A stretch of DNA of 44,426 nucleotides from Akkermansia sp. (GCA_017517385.1 JAFWZG010000051.1:1-44426), one strand, 5' to 3'; positions 1 through 8,885 are shown, numbered from the stretch's first letter. Numbers and translations are program-made. The notes: generated by a model not told the origin, from the letters alone.

Positions 1-632
1 CAATTGGTGGACGTTTCGATGTAGCAGTCGCGTATGCGCTCGGGCGCTGCAAAAGCGTAATCGATATGGTAAGGTCTATTGGCATGTCTATGCAGAAAAA
101 AAGTGGGTATACTTTCTTCTCCCTGAGCCTCATTTTGTATACGATGATATGCGGAACATAATCCGGCGTCAGCCAGCATTTGAACGACTGAACTATGGTT
201 ACGTTGCCCTCTGCCAGTTTTGGCATCCCATTGCTTGTTACTGTTAAAATCTCCCATTACTACCATTTGGGAGTGATATTTGGACGCGTGCAGATGGTGG
301 TATATATAATACTCTTCAATGTAGCGAAACTTTGTCCACACAGCTAATAGGTCAAGACTGTCATTCACGCGCACGCATGCAAATTGTCTAAGACAAAGAG
401 GTTCCCATGCGTTATCTGTAATGCTGACATGAGGTGCTACAAAAATGCCCAAGCCCTTATTCTTGTTATCTCCCCACCATAACCCGCCTGCCGCGAATTC
501 TCGGTACTCCTTATTGCGACAATGCAAGGGATTCTCGCATTCCTGGATGATATAGACATCGCCTGAAAGTTTCCGGATTTCCGGAAACTTTTCACGAAAT
601 TTCCCTTGTGCATTCCAACTGATGATTTTCAT
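1..632 (-). CDS. Endonuclease/exonuclease/phosphatase family protein, 3' part cut by window edge
   Basis: Open reading frame on the minus strand from an ATG at 632 to the window edge, about 210 residues with no stop. The protein begins MKIISWNAQGKF, has QECEN near residue 30, GDFN near residue 125 and HIDYAF near residue 195. These match the metal and phosphate-binding motifs of the exonuclease III/DNase I-like fold, so a phosphodiesterase acting on nucleic acid or another phosphoester is likely; the substrate cannot be told. The Fic gene ends 15 bases upstream, so the two are probably co-transcribed. It is AT-richer than the core genes and differs from the xth gene further right. The C-terminal end, including any final SDH-type motif, lies outside the window. 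Confidence 0.8.
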   Translation of the reverse strand, partial: MKIISWNAQGKFREKFPEIRKLSGDVYIIQECENPLHCRNKEYREFAAGGLWWGDNKNKGLGIFVAPHVSITDNAWEPLCLRQFACVRVNDSLDLLAVWTKFRYIEEYYIYHHLHASKYHSQMVVMGDFNSNKQWDAKTGRGQRNHSSVVQMLADAGLCSAYHRIQNEAQGEESIPTFFLHRHANRPYHIDYAFAAPERIRDCYIETSTN

Positions 633-647
633 CTTGAATAAGCAACG

Positions 648-1805
648 TCAATAATCAAAACGCTCAATAGGCAGTCCCTGAGCAATCCGCGATAATTCCT
701 GCAACTGGTATGTAGATGCGCGGCGTCCTGCACCATTGGTGCGTATGTGTAAAATTCCGGCATCCACAAGAGAATTAATCATGCGTTGCACAGTCGCAGT
801 ATTAACCTCGTTAATACAGGCACTTATTTTGGGTTTACTGAAAATGGGAGTTTCAAATATGGCATCTAATAATAACCCACACGAAGCAGATTTCGTGATA
901 TTGGGGATTTCTGTTTGGAGCTCCTTGTATAATCTCTGCATAGCCGCAGCTCGTCTCATATTTTCCCGTGCTTGTTCATCAACGGCTTGCAAGAAGAATA
1001 AAAGCCATGGTTCCCAAGCCGTCGGATCTTGGTGCAGAGCATTTAAACTATCAATATATTCCTCTCTGTGAGTTTCAAAATATTCACTCAGATAAAATAC
1101 CGGTCTTTCCAATAATCCCTTACTGTGCAAGTAAAAAGGTATCAGCAAGCGTCCCACTCGTCCATTGCCATCATGAAATGGGTGTATCAATTCAAACTGA
1201 GCATGTAGAATACCACTTTGCAACAGCGGATCAACTTCATTAGATGTGGCGTTCTCAATCCAGTTTTCCAAATATGATTCAACTGTTGTTGGGGGCGGCG
1301 GCACATAAGTGGCCTGTTCTATACTACTCCCTGGAGCTCCTATCCAATTTTGAGTATCTCTAACCAATCCCGGCCGTTTATTCTGTCCTCGTACAGATTG
1401 AAGTAATATGGCGTGCATATCCTTGATAAGGCCTAGTGTCAGGCCTCGCTCGCTGAGGCTGTGTGTAGCGAAACGCATCGCTTCCCGATAATTAAGAATC
1501 TCCTGTACATCCAATTTCTGCGCTTCGGTAAATTCTTCACCCGCTTCCAGCGAATATACTTCATCAATTGTTGAGCGAGTACCCTCTATCCTAGATGATA
1601 AAACAGCCTCCTGTGTCATCATCGGCGACAACAATACGTTTGCGTAACTTTTTTCGCTGAGCATACCGTCCAATCGGGCAAGACTTCTGCTTGCTTTACC
1701 GTATGCTGTAAATAAGTACTCAATCCTATATGTATTTACCGGAAGATATGGAAGTATGTATGAAACACTCATAAGTATAGCTTCTTGTTTAGCGAATTTG
1801 CTCAT
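648..1805 (-). CDS. Fic domain protein, class II, with C-terminal winged helix
   Basis: Fic proteins transfer AMP or another phosphate-containing group onto target hydroxyls. The catalytic motif HPFHDGNGRVGR is intact near residue 210. Upstream, near residue 70, lies SSRIEGT, which fits the (S/T)xxxE(G/N) inhibitory helix; because it precedes the Fic core in the same chain the protein is class II and probably self-inhibited. The last 80 residues look like a winged-helix DNA-binding domain, as in many Fic_N-type proteins. I prefer the ATG at 1805; a TTG three codons upstream would give 388 residues. No good Shine-Dalgarno site is visible. The gene is AT-rich, sits in front of the truncated phosphodiesterase gene and follows an unusual hairpin repeat. 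Confidence 0.88.
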   Translation of the reverse strand: MSKFAKQEAILMSVSYILPYLPVNTYRIEYLFTAYGKASRSLARLDGMLSEKSYANVLLSPMMTQEAVLSSRIEGTRSTIDEVYSLEAGEEFTEAQKLDVQEILNYREAMRFATHSLSERGLTLGLIKDMHAILLQSVRGQNKRPGLVRDTQNWIGAPGSSIEQATYVPPPPTTVESYLENWIENATSNEVDPLLQSGILHAQFELIHPFHDGNGRVGRLLIPFYLHSKGLLERPVFYLSEYFETHREEYIDSLNALHQDPTAWEPWLLFFLQAVDEQARENMRRAAAMQRLYKELQTEIPNITKSASCGLLLDAIFETPIFSKPKISACINEVNTATVQRMINSLVDAGILHIRTNGAGRRASTYQLQELSRIAQGLPIERFDY

Positions 1806-1870
1806 TTTTGTCAATCAAAAAACTTCGTTTATGTCCAACAAACCTATATTAAACTCTATTTGAGTAAAAC

Positions 1871-2053
1871 AAGAAGGCTTGTTTCGCATCATTCTCGTTT
1901 TATGCGAAACAAAGTCTTTTGTGATGCATGCGTGCATCACAAGAAATGTTGTCTTGCATAATTTGGGTTTTTTGCAAGACAAAGTCTTTTGTGATGCATG
2001 CGTGCAACACAAGAAAAATTGACTTGCATCATTTACTTTTTGTGCAAGGCAAA
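1871..2053. repeat. Tandem 70-bp repeat, 2.6 units, each with a covarying hairpin
   Basis: Units start at 1871, 1941 and 2011, each with AAGAA, at an exact 70-bp period; the third is cut after about 43 bases. In each unit columns 11-19 pair with columns 32-40 (for example GTTTCGCAT with ATGCGAAAC in unit 1 and GTCTTGCA with TGCAAGAC in unit 2). Two stem positions change on both sides between units (T-A to C-G and C-G to T-A), so pairing is kept while sequence changes. A second hairpin, TTGTGATGCA-TGCG-TGCATCACAA, spans the unit 1/unit 2 junction (1919-1942) and is nearly repeated 70 bases later. There are no spacers, so it is not a CRISPR. Function unknown; possibly a structured RNA or a protein binding array. 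Confidence 0.85.
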
Positions 2054-2235
2054 ATTATCATGTTCTATCCTAATGTCCCTGATTTAATCGACCCTTTTAG
2101 TAATGTGACTGGAACCGCACGAGTCTAAGCGAGTCCTTTTGGCTGCAAAACAGGGGAAAAATGGATGCAAAATCAGCCCCGGAAGTCCGTTTTTCGTTAT
2201 GAGTTGCGATTTTATAAGTCGCTGAAATCGAGGCA
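2054..2235. other. Intergenic stretch, no gene seen
   Basis: Between the hairpin repeat and the tRNA terminator I see no credible gene. A short direct repeat CGAGTC-TAAG-CGAGTC lies near 2118-2133. This is where an insertion junction would be expected if the tRNA was an integration site, but no copy of the tRNA 3' end was noticed here. Confidence 0.4.
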
Positions 2236-2281
2236 CAAAAAAGGAGCGGTCGTTACCATTTTTATTGGTTACGACCGCTCC
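2236..2281 (-). terminator. Rho-independent terminator of tRNA-Met
   Basis: Arms at 2243-2257 and 2267-2281 pair over 15 positions with one mismatch and a 9-base loop. On the minus strand the hairpin is followed by a run of seven T (A-run 2236-2242 on the plus strand). It lies just downstream of the tRNA 3' end. Confidence 0.85.
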
Positions 2282-2286
2282 CATAA

Positions 2287-2358
<72 letters not shown>

Positions 2359-2390
2359 ATTGTATCAGCGCTTCAGTAGCGTGTGGCAGG

Positions 2391-2419
2391 AGTATACACG
2401 AAGGAGAGGACTTTGGCAA
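2391..2419 (-). promoter_or_regulatory. Sigma-70-type promoter of tRNA-Met
   Basis: On the minus strand TTGCCA (2414-2419), 17-bp spacer, TATACT (2391-2396). The predicted start is about 25 bases before the mature tRNA 5' end. Confidence 0.7.
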
Positions 2420-2587
2420 GAGTAAAATTGATTTTTTTTAATTTTTTTTATTGGGGATGGGAGTTTGGGGTAGGGAATTGATGGTGGAAGAGTGGTTGTG
2501 AGGTGCCGTAAGCGCTTCTTGTTTAAAGGGGTGGTGGGTGTGGGGGAAGAATGGCTGAAAATTAGTGTGGTGTGGCATAGAATTATT

Positions 2588-2617
2588 TTGACACGGGGGC
2601 AGGGGATAGGGTACTAT
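2588..2617 (+). promoter_or_regulatory. Promoter of xth, abutting the start codon
   Basis: TTGACA (2588-2593), 18-bp spacer, TACTAT (2612-2617). Only nine bases separate the -10 from the ATG at 2627, so the predicted leader is two or three bases. Confidence 0.65.
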
Positions 2618-2626
2618 GTGGGCAAG

Positions 2627-3385
2627 ATGAAATTAGTGAGCTGGAATGTGAATGGGCTTCGCGCCACTCTGGGCAAAGGGCTGGCCGAAAAGATGGATGC
2701 TATGGGCGCGGATGTGCTGTGCTTGCAGGAGATTAAGGCCCGCCCGGAACAGGTGGCTGACCTGTGGCTGGCAAGCTGGCCGCATGCGCTCTGGAACCCG
2801 GCGCAGCGCCCCGGTTATTCCGGTGTGTTGATTCTTTCCCGCGTGGCTCCGCTGAGCACGAGCACGGGTATCGGCTGCCCTGAGCATGATACCGAGGGGC
2901 GCGTGGCTACGATGGAGTTTGAGGATTTTTACCTTGTGAACTGCTACACGCCGAACTCGCAGAATGAGCTCGCCCGCCTGCCGTATCGTCAGGAGTGGGA
3001 TGCCGCTTTCCGTGCCTATGTGAGCGGATTGGCGGAGAAGAAGCCCGTGGTGTTCTGCGGGGACTTGAACGTGGCTCATGAGGAGATAGACCTTGCCCGC
3101 CCGGCGACCAACCATTTCAGCGCCGGTTTCTCGGATGAGGAGCGCGCGGGATTCACGGAGCTTCTCGGGGCCGGCTTTGCGGATACCTTCCGCCGCTTGC
3201 ACCCGGATGCGCGGGATGCCTATAGCTGGTGGAGCTTCCGCGGTGGTGCCCGCGCGAGGAACGTGGGCTGGCGTATTGATTACTTCTGCGTGAGTGAGGG
3301 GCTGATGCCGCGCGTGGCGACCGCCGAGATTCATGCGGACGTGACCGGCTCGGATCACTGCCCCGTATCACTGGTATTAAACTAA
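2627..3385 (+). CDS. xth: Exodeoxyribonuclease III
   Basis: AP endonuclease and 3'-5' exonuclease of base excision repair, cytoplasmic. The 252-residue product begins MKLVSWNVNG, with QEIKA near residue 36 (metal-binding Glu), GDLNVAHEEIDL near 145 and SDHCPVSLVL at the end (catalytic Asp-His); all expected active-site motifs are present and the length is normal for the family. The reading frame is open for 135 bases upstream, but the N-terminal family motif and the promoter ending at 2617 place the start at 2627. The stop overlaps the ATG of the following phosphoesterase gene (TAATG), suggesting translational coupling. The purine-rich sequence between the tRNA promoter and this gene shows nothing else. 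Confidence 0.95.
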   Translation: MKLVSWNVNGLRATLGKGLAEKMDAMGADVLCLQEIKARPEQVADLWLASWPHALWNPAQRPGYSGVLILSRVAPLSTSTGIGCPEHDTEGRVATMEFEDFYLVNCYTPNSQNELARLPYRQEWDAAFRAYVSGLAEKKPVVFCGDLNVAHEEIDLARPATNHFSAGFSDEERAGFTELLGAGFADTFRRLHPDARDAYSWWSFRGGARARNVGWRIDYFCVSEGLMPRVATAEIHADVTGSDHCPVSLVLN

Positions 3386-4278
3386 TGAAGTGGCACTGGA
3401 CCAGAGCTATGGCCGTAAGTACATCCCTCATATGTGCCGCTGCAGGTATGCTTGTGGCTTTGTTAGGAGCGCCTCGTAACTTGGAGGTGGAGGAGGTACC
3501 CGTGGCCATGCCTGGCTGGGCAGAAAGTGTGGAGCCCGCCCGCTTGGTGCTGCTGGCGGATTTGCATGCGGGCACGGAGGATGGTGCCTGGGTGGATGAG
3601 CAGGTGGCTGCGGCCATTTCGCTCCGCCCGGAGGCTATCATCTTGCTGGGGGATTATCATAAAGCTGACGATGCTGCTCAGAATATGCCCATGGAGGAGC
3701 TGGCACGGCGCCTCGCGCCTCTGCGTGAGCACTGCCCCGTGTATTACGTGATGGGTAATCATGACCGCGGCCGTCGCCGCTCGCAGGTAAAGAAGGCTTT
3801 TGATGGCGTGGGCTTTACTTTTGTGGAGAATAAGGACGCAGAGCTGCAGTTTGCCAATGGCTGCCGCGCGGTGCTGCGTGGCATGTCCTTCCGCGCGGAG
3901 AATCTGTCACCGGGCGGGCAGCAGCGGCGTTTTGCTGCGGATAAGCTGCCGGCGGATTGTCCCTTACTGGTGGCGACTCATAGCCCGTTCCATTTCCTGC
4001 GCTATGAGTTGCATGGTGAGCTGGTGATGGCCGGGCACACGCACGGCGGTATGGTCTGCTGGCCGGGTGGCTCGCCCTTGGTGAGCGTCGGAAGATGGGA
4101 GTCCGGAGAGCTGCGCGGTGGTCTTCATGCCGGTAAGGTGGAAGGACAGCAGGTATATGTGAGCCGGGGCACTGGTACCAGCTCTTTCCCGATGCGCGTG
4201 TTTTGCTCGCCGGAAATCACCCTTCTGCTGCTGAAGGGGAGTGCCGAGCCGCTCAGGCGCACCGCTACGGCTGATTGA
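3385..4278 (+). CDS. Membrane-anchored metallophosphoesterase (YkuE-like)
   Basis: Calcineurin-like phosphoesterase of 297 residues. An N-terminal hydrophobic segment (about residues 8-28) is a signal anchor or signal peptide, so the enzyme probably acts outside the inner membrane. The dimetal motifs follow in order: LLADLHAG near 52, GDYHKA near 90, GNHDRG near 126, THSP near 198 and AGHTHGG near 216. YkuE-type members are linked to phospholipid or nucleotide phosphoesters, but the substrate is not evident here. The start codon overlaps the xth stop, so the pair is one transcription unit. No convincing terminator follows. Confidence 0.88.
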   Translation: MKWHWTRAMAVSTSLICAAAGMLVALLGAPRNLEVEEVPVAMPGWAESVEPARLVLLADLHAGTEDGAWVDEQVAAAISLRPEAIILLGDYHKADDAAQNMPMEELARRLAPLREHCPVYYVMGNHDRGRRRSQVKKAFDGVGFTFVENKDAELQFANGCRAVLRGMSFRAENLSPGGQQRRFAADKLPADCPLLVATHSPFHFLRYELHGELVMAGHTHGGMVCWPGGSPLVSVGRWESGELRGGLHAGKVEGQQVYVSRGTGTSSFPMRVFCSPEITLLLLKGSAEPLRRTATAD

Positions 4279-4402
4279 TGCCTGCGCGCTTTCCCGCTTC
4301 TTTTTTTGGGGGGGATAGTTGTCTGCGGGGGCCGAAGAGCACAATATATGGCGGTGTGTTCAAAAAAGACGTAGAAAATCTGGGGAAGCATGCACATTTA
4401 GC

Positions 4403-4431
4403 TTGCGTTCACTCAAAAAAGTAGGTAAAAT
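4403..4431 (+). promoter_or_regulatory. Promoter of dnaN
   Basis: TTGCGT (4403-4408), 17-bp spacer, TAAAAT (4426-4431). A leader of about 20 bases follows, with AGGAG (4445-4449) seven bases before the ATG; this is one of the few clear Shine-Dalgarno sites in the window. Confidence 0.65.
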
Positions 4432-4456
4432 GCAGAAAAACCGAAGGAGTGTAACG

Positions 4457-5548
4457 ATGAAATTCGCATTAGCAAAACAAACCCTGCTGGATGGTCTGAA
4501 TAAAGTGGCAGGTGTGGTGTCTACCCGCCCGAGCATGCCCATCCTTTCCAATGTGCTGCTTGAGGCTGCCGATGGCGAGCTGAAGCTGACCACCACGAAC
4601 ATGGAGCTGACCATCCTTGCGAAGGTGCCCTGCTTAGTGGATACCCCCGGAGCTATCACCCTGCCGGCTAAGAAGCTGCAGAGCATCATCCGCGAAATGC
4701 GTGATGGCGAGGTGAGCTTGGAGACGAAGGGTTCTATCGCTACGATTCGTTGCAACCGCGCTCAGTTTAAGCTGAACGGCCTGCTTGCTGAGGAGTTTCC
4801 CAGCCTTCCCGTGTTCAAAGAGGCTCGCGAGTTCAAGGTGCCTCAGGCTATGCTGAACCGCGGCTTCCGCTACACGGAGTTTGCTATTTCCAATGACGGC
4901 ACGCGCTACATCCTGAACGGTATCTACACATGCTTCCAGGATGGTAAGCTTACCCTCGTGGCTACGGATGGCCGCCGCCTTGCCCTCTTCGAGAACGAGC
5001 TGGAGTTCCCCGAGTCTCAGCAGGTTGCTATTGACCTTCCCAGCCGCGCCGTGGCTGAGGTGCACCGCCTCCTCGGTGATGCCGGTGATGTGATGGTGCG
5101 CATCACTTCCAATCAGGCTTCCTTCGACTTTGGTGATACCCTTCTGGTTACCAAGCTTATCGACGGTAACTATCCGAACTATCGTCAGGTTATCCCCAGC
5201 CGCTACAATGAGCGCATCGTCATGCCTGCTGCGGATCTGAACGAAACCGTGCGCCGCGTGTCCCTTCTTTCTGCTGAGAAGGCTAACACTGTTCGCTTCC
5301 GCTTCGCTCCCGGCGTGATGGAAGTGCAGTCTAGCGCAGCAAACCTCGGTGAGGCAAATGAAGAAGTACCCATCGATTACGATGGCCGTGAAATCGCCAT
5401 TACCTTCAATGCGGACTTCATCCTTGCTCCGCTGAAGGCAGTGGGTGATGGTCAGGTGATGCTGGATCTTATTGACTCCTCCAGCCCCGGCGTGATGCGC
5501 GTGGCTGATGAGTTCCTGTACGTGCTCATGCCCATGCACCTCAGCTAA
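4457..5548 (+). CDS. dnaN: DNA polymerase III beta subunit (sliding clamp)
   Basis: The ring clamp that tethers DNA polymerase to DNA. The 363-residue product has the usual length, starts MKFALAKQTLLDGLNKVAG and carries the family pattern STRPSMPILSNVLLEA, GTRYILNGI, VATDGRRLAL, the GNYPNYRQVIP segment and the C-terminal YVLMPMHLS. The start at 4457 is fixed by an AGGAG ribosome site and by alignment to the family; the frame is open 138 bases upstream but that part is not conserved. A perfect 15-bp hairpin follows. dnaA and recF are not next to it, unlike the classic origin arrangement. Confidence 0.97.
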   Translation: MKFALAKQTLLDGLNKVAGVVSTRPSMPILSNVLLEAADGELKLTTTNMELTILAKVPCLVDTPGAITLPAKKLQSIIREMRDGEVSLETKGSIATIRCNRAQFKLNGLLAEEFPSLPVFKEAREFKVPQAMLNRGFRYTEFAISNDGTRYILNGIYTCFQDGKLTLVATDGRRLALFENELEFPESQQVAIDLPSRAVAEVHRLLGDAGDVMVRITSNQASFDFGDTLLVTKLIDGNYPNYRQVIPSRYNERIVMPAADLNETVRRVSLLSAEKANTVRFRFAPGVMEVQSSAANLGEANEEVPIDYDGREIAITFNADFILAPLKAVGDGQVMLDLIDSSSPGVMRVADEFLYVLMPMHLS

Positions 5549-5595
5549 GGCTGCACGCACAGAATACCGAACAGTTTTTCATAATACAGGGGTTC

Positions 5596-5637
5596 GGGGG
5601 CGTGGCGGAATACTTTCCGCCACGCCCCCTCAGTTTT
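5596..5637 (+). terminator. Terminator after dnaN
   Basis: A perfect 15-bp stem, 5596-5610 with 5615-5629, and a four-base loop, followed by TCAGTTTT. The U-tract is weak but the stem is very stable. Confidence 0.65.
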
Positions 5638-5712
5638 GATGCAGAAAGGCCGGAGCTGAGCCCGGCGGAGAATGGGTTGGTACCGTGCAGCTCAGGGCTA
5701 AGCCGGCGAGAC

Positions 5713-7167
5713 TTATTTGCTCTTGTTGGGGGTAAGTTTGAGCACGCGGAAGCCGAAATCAGGCGTGGGGGCTGAAGGGGGAAGAGAAGAGCGGATGGCT
5801 GCTGCTGCGCGGCGGATTCGCTCCTTGCCGATTTCGCAGAGGTTGAGGGGCTTGCCCAAGGATGTAAGGAGGGCTGTGGCGTTCCGGGCCGTTTGTATTT
5901 CCTTGGGAAGTGAGATGTCTGCTGTGGAGATAGGCTCAGGCTTCTGCACGAGGATGTAACGGCGGTGGCCTCCGTCCGCCGCGTTCAGGCGCATCGTGGC
6001 CTCTGCCGTGGTGGAGGAACCGGCGAAGAAGTCCAGAATAAGCGGTGCGCGGTGGAACTCGAAGCCGTGCGGCTCAGATTTGCCGGGAAGGGTGAGGAGG
6101 TACTCGAGGAGTGAGGACGGCTTGGGGTAGGAAAAGACGCGTGCGCCCATGAGCGCATCCAGCGCTGCGGAACCGGCTTCATTCGTGCCGACACGGGTGC
6201 CGTAGCGGTTTCTGGTGGGGAAATCTGGGCCGGTGCTGATAATTTGGCGCGGGGAGACGATGGTGGTTTTGTCCTCAGCGTATACGGCGCGGATGGAGAA
6301 TTTGGAGCTTTTTACGAGGAAGGTGGTGTGGTTCTCTTGGTATTCGCGGTGGGCTGTTTCCGCGCACCAGCGTGATTTGAAGCGGAGGCGGAAGTCGTTC
6401 GTATTCGTGCCGTTGCACACGGTGACGGAATCCAGCAATTCGTACGTGGGGGAAGTGGTGTGGGAGTAGAGCCCATCCGGTATCTGGAAACGCACGCTAC
6501 CGGCGGGGAAAGTGAGGGTGGCGGGGTTGTTAGCCGCGTTGTACAGCGGGGCATCCGTGAGCTCCCCGCGTACGCATTCTGCCAAGAGGCGTGGCTGCCT
6601 GCCTTGGGGGACGGGCGTGGCGGCAAAGCAGAGGATGAAGTCCGCATTCGCATAGTAATTGCGCGTCTGGCGGCCGAAATGCTGAGTTTTCTCCCAGATG
6701 AGGGTGGTGAGGTGGTTGTGCTCGCCAAAGACCTCGTTGCAGCAGAGGTTGAGGTACTCAAGCTCTTCGCTGCCGATGGAGATGAAGATGACGCCGTGCT
6801 TGCTGAGGAGTCTGCGCGCCAGCAGGAGGCGCGGGTACATCATGCTCAGCCAGTCTGCATGCTGGCGGGAGGAAAGCTTGTCCTTGTAAATGAACTCTTT
6901 GCCGGTGTTGTAGGGTGGATCTATGTAGATGATGTCCACTTTGCCGGCATAGTCCTTCTGCAGGAGCTTCAGTACCTCCAGATTATCTCCTTCGATGTAC
7001 AGATTCTCCGTGCCCTCATGGGCGTAGCCGTCCTCCGGGCAGGGGGTAAGGCTGAATGCTGTGGGCGCTTCCGCCAGCGCGGCTGCAGCCGCCTTTCCCG
7101 GCCACTGCAAGCAGAGGGCGGGGCTCTCCGTGAGCTCGGAGTGGTGCGGCGGCTGAGAGTGTCGCAT
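5713..7167 (-). CDS. Type III-like site-specific DNA adenine methyltransferase, no Res gene
   Basis: S-adenosylmethionine-dependent N6-adenine methyltransferase of the beta class. The catalytic DPPYNTGKEF lies near residue 83 and the AdoMet motif DFFAGSSTTAEA near residue 380, with the target-recognition region between; FAGSSTT and LNAADGGHRRYILVQ are typical of type III Mod subunits. At 484 residues it is shorter than most Mod proteins, probably in the recognition region. It starts 14 bases after the SulP stop and seems to be transcribed with it. No restriction subunit is nearby, so it may be an orphan methyltransferase with a regulatory role or a remnant of a lost system. No clear ribosome site. 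Confidence 0.87.
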   Translation of the reverse strand: MRHSQPPHHSELTESPALCLQWPGKAAAAALAEAPTAFSLTPCPEDGYAHEGTENLYIEGDNLEVLKLLQKDYAGKVDIIYIDPPYNTGKEFIYKDKLSSRQHADWLSMMYPRLLLARRLLSKHGVIFISIGSEELEYLNLCCNEVFGEHNHLTTLIWEKTQHFGRQTRNYYANADFILCFAATPVPQGRQPRLLAECVRGELTDAPLYNAANNPATLTFPAGSVRFQIPDGLYSHTTSPTYELLDSVTVCNGTNTNDFRLRFKSRWCAETAHREYQENHTTFLVKSSKFSIRAVYAEDKTTIVSPRQIISTGPDFPTRNRYGTRVGTNEAGSAALDALMGARVFSYPKPSSLLEYLLTLPGKSEPHGFEFHRAPLILDFFAGSSTTAEATMRLNAADGGHRRYILVQKPEPISTADISLPKEIQTARNATALLTSLGKPLNLCEIGKERIRRAAAAIRSSLPPSAPTPDFGFRVLKLTPNKSK

Positions 7168-7181
7168 GCGGAGGGGCGGCT

Positions 7182-8885
7182 TTAAGCCTCGGGCTCGGCA
7201 GGGGCGGATTTCTTCTGCTCCTCCAGCTGCTGAATGCGGAGGAGGGCCGTATCTATGTTCTCGCAGATGTTCTCACGCGTGAGCTCTTCAATGAAGGAGG
7301 AGTCACGGATGATGACTTTGTACGGCTGGGGCTGTACACCGCAGAGCAGCAGGGTTACATTATGACGGCGGCAGTAGGCGATGAAGTCTTCCAGCACGTG
7401 CAGGCCGGAGGCATCCAGCGCGGGCACGAGGCGCATGCGCAGCAGTACGTATTGGACGTTGTCCTCCATGGTGCGGAAGACGCTGTCCTTAAACTTCTCC
7501 ACAGCGCCGAAGAAGAAGGGGCCCTGTACGTCAAAGACTTCCACGTTATCCGGGATATGGCGCAGGTAACGGGAGCGGGAGGGCTGCTCCTCGGGGTCAT
7601 CACCCTCGATTTCGCGGGAGATAGCTTCCACATTACTAATCTTAGCCATGCGGCCGATGAATAGCAGGGCTGCAAGCACTACGCCCACTTCCACAGCTAC
7701 CACAAGGTCAATGAGCACGGTGAGGATGAAGGTGATGATGAGCACGGCAGCATCCTGACGGGGGCCTTTAAGCAGGTGCGCAAAGGTGCTTGCCTCGGCC
7801 ATGTTCCAGCAAACGAGCACGAGAATGCCGGCCAGAGCAGGAAGCGGTACCACGGCTGCATACTGCCCGGCCAGCATGAGGATGAGCAGCAGGGTAATGG
7901 CGTGGATGAGACCGGATACGGGGGTCTTAGCGCCGGCGCGGATGTTTGTGGCGGTACGGGCGATAGCGCCTGTGGCGGGAATACCGCCGAAGAGAGCGCT
8001 GGCAATGTTACCCACACCCTGACCGATGAGTTCGGTGTTCGGGTGGTGGCGGGAGCCGGTCATGCCGTCTGCCACACTGGCGCTGAGCAGGGATTCAATG
8101 GCTGCCAGTAGAGCAATGATGAAAGCAGGCTTAATGAGCGCGGGAAGGCTTGCCCAGTCAAAGGTGGGGAACTCCGGCATGGGCAGGCCCTGAGGCAGCT
8201 CACCGAAGCGGGAGCCGATGGTTTCCACCGGCAGGTTAAATGCAGCACATACTACCGTGCTGACGAGCATGCCCACCAGCATGAAGGGGGCGCGGGGCAG
8301 CAGGCGTTTGGTAATGAGAATGACGGCAATCGTGAGCAGGGAGATACCCAGTGCCCAGAAGTTCACCGTGTGGAAATAATGGAAGTAGCAGGCCCATTTC
8401 TCCACGAACTCAGCCGGAACTGCGTGGGGAATGTTCAGCCCGAGCAGGTCTTTCACTTGCGTGCAGAAAATAGTGACGGCGATACCCGAGGTGAAGCCCG
8501 TGGTGACCGGATAGGGGATGAACTTAATGAGCGCTCCCATGCGGAAGACGCCGAACAGAATGAGGAAAATGCCGGCCAGCAAGGTACAAAGTATCAGGCC
8601 TCCCATGCCGAAACTACCTGCCACACCGGCAATGAGAACCACAAAGGCACCGGTGGGGCCGCCAATTTGGAACTTACTACCACCCAGCAGCGATATCATG
8701 AAACCTGCCACCACGGCTGTGATAAGACCCGTGGAGGGGGTGATTTCTTTAATGCCGCAGGCAATGGCGAAGGCCATGGCGAGGGGGAGGGCCACCACGC
8801 CTACAGTGAGGCCGGCGGTCAAATCTGCCAGAAAAGTTTTTCTGTCGTACGACTTTAGCGATTTGATGAGACTAGGAGCGTGCAT
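7182..8885 (-). CDS. SulP family anion permease with STAS domain
   Basis: Inner-membrane transporter of 567 residues. The N-terminal 430 residues hold about ten to twelve hydrophobic segments beginning LTAGLTVGVVALPLAMAFAI, the SulP signature. A C-terminal STAS domain (about residues 460-545) includes LVPALDASGLHVLEDF. Family members carry sulfate, bicarbonate or dicarboxylates, usually with H+ or Na+; the substrate here is not resolved. A promoter lies at 8910-8938. The methyltransferase gene follows on the same strand 14 bases later. Confidence 0.92.
   Translation of the reverse strand: MHAPSLIKSLKSYDRKTFLADLTAGLTVGVVALPLAMAFAIACGIKEITPSTGLITAVVAGFMISLLGGSKFQIGGPTGAFVVLIAGVAGSFGMGGLILCTLLAGIFLILFGVFRMGALIKFIPYPVTTGFTSGIAVTIFCTQVKDLLGLNIPHAVPAEFVEKWACYFHYFHTVNFWALGISLLTIAVILITKRLLPRAPFMLVGMLVSTVVCAAFNLPVETIGSRFGELPQGLPMPEFPTFDWASLPALIKPAFIIALLAAIESLLSASVADGMTGSRHHPNTELIGQGVGNIASALFGGIPATGAIARTATNIRAGAKTPVSGLIHAITLLLILMLAGQYAAVVPLPALAGILVLVCWNMAEASTFAHLLKGPRQDAAVLIITFILTVLIDLVVAVEVGVVLAALLFIGRMAKISNVEAISREIEGDDPEEQPSRSRYLRHIPDNVEVFDVQGPFFFGAVEKFKDSVFRTMEDNVQYVLLRMRLVPALDASGLHVLEDFIAYCRRHNVTLLLCGVQPQPYKVIIRDSSFIEELTRENICENIDTALLRIQQLEEQKKSAPAEPEA

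Noticed and set aside
1871-2053. CRISPR-like array
   Set aside because: The 70-bp units are adjacent and similar along their whole length; there are no unique spacers and no cas genes.
1815-2128. Short reading frames across the repeat (1815-2012 minus, 1928-2128 plus)
   Set aside because: They are made from the hairpin repeats and have no domain or ribosome site.
6012-6050. Damaged AdoMet motif in the methyltransferase (FAGSS for FAGSG)
   Set aside because: FAGSSTT and FAGSATT are common in type III Mod proteins, so this is normal.
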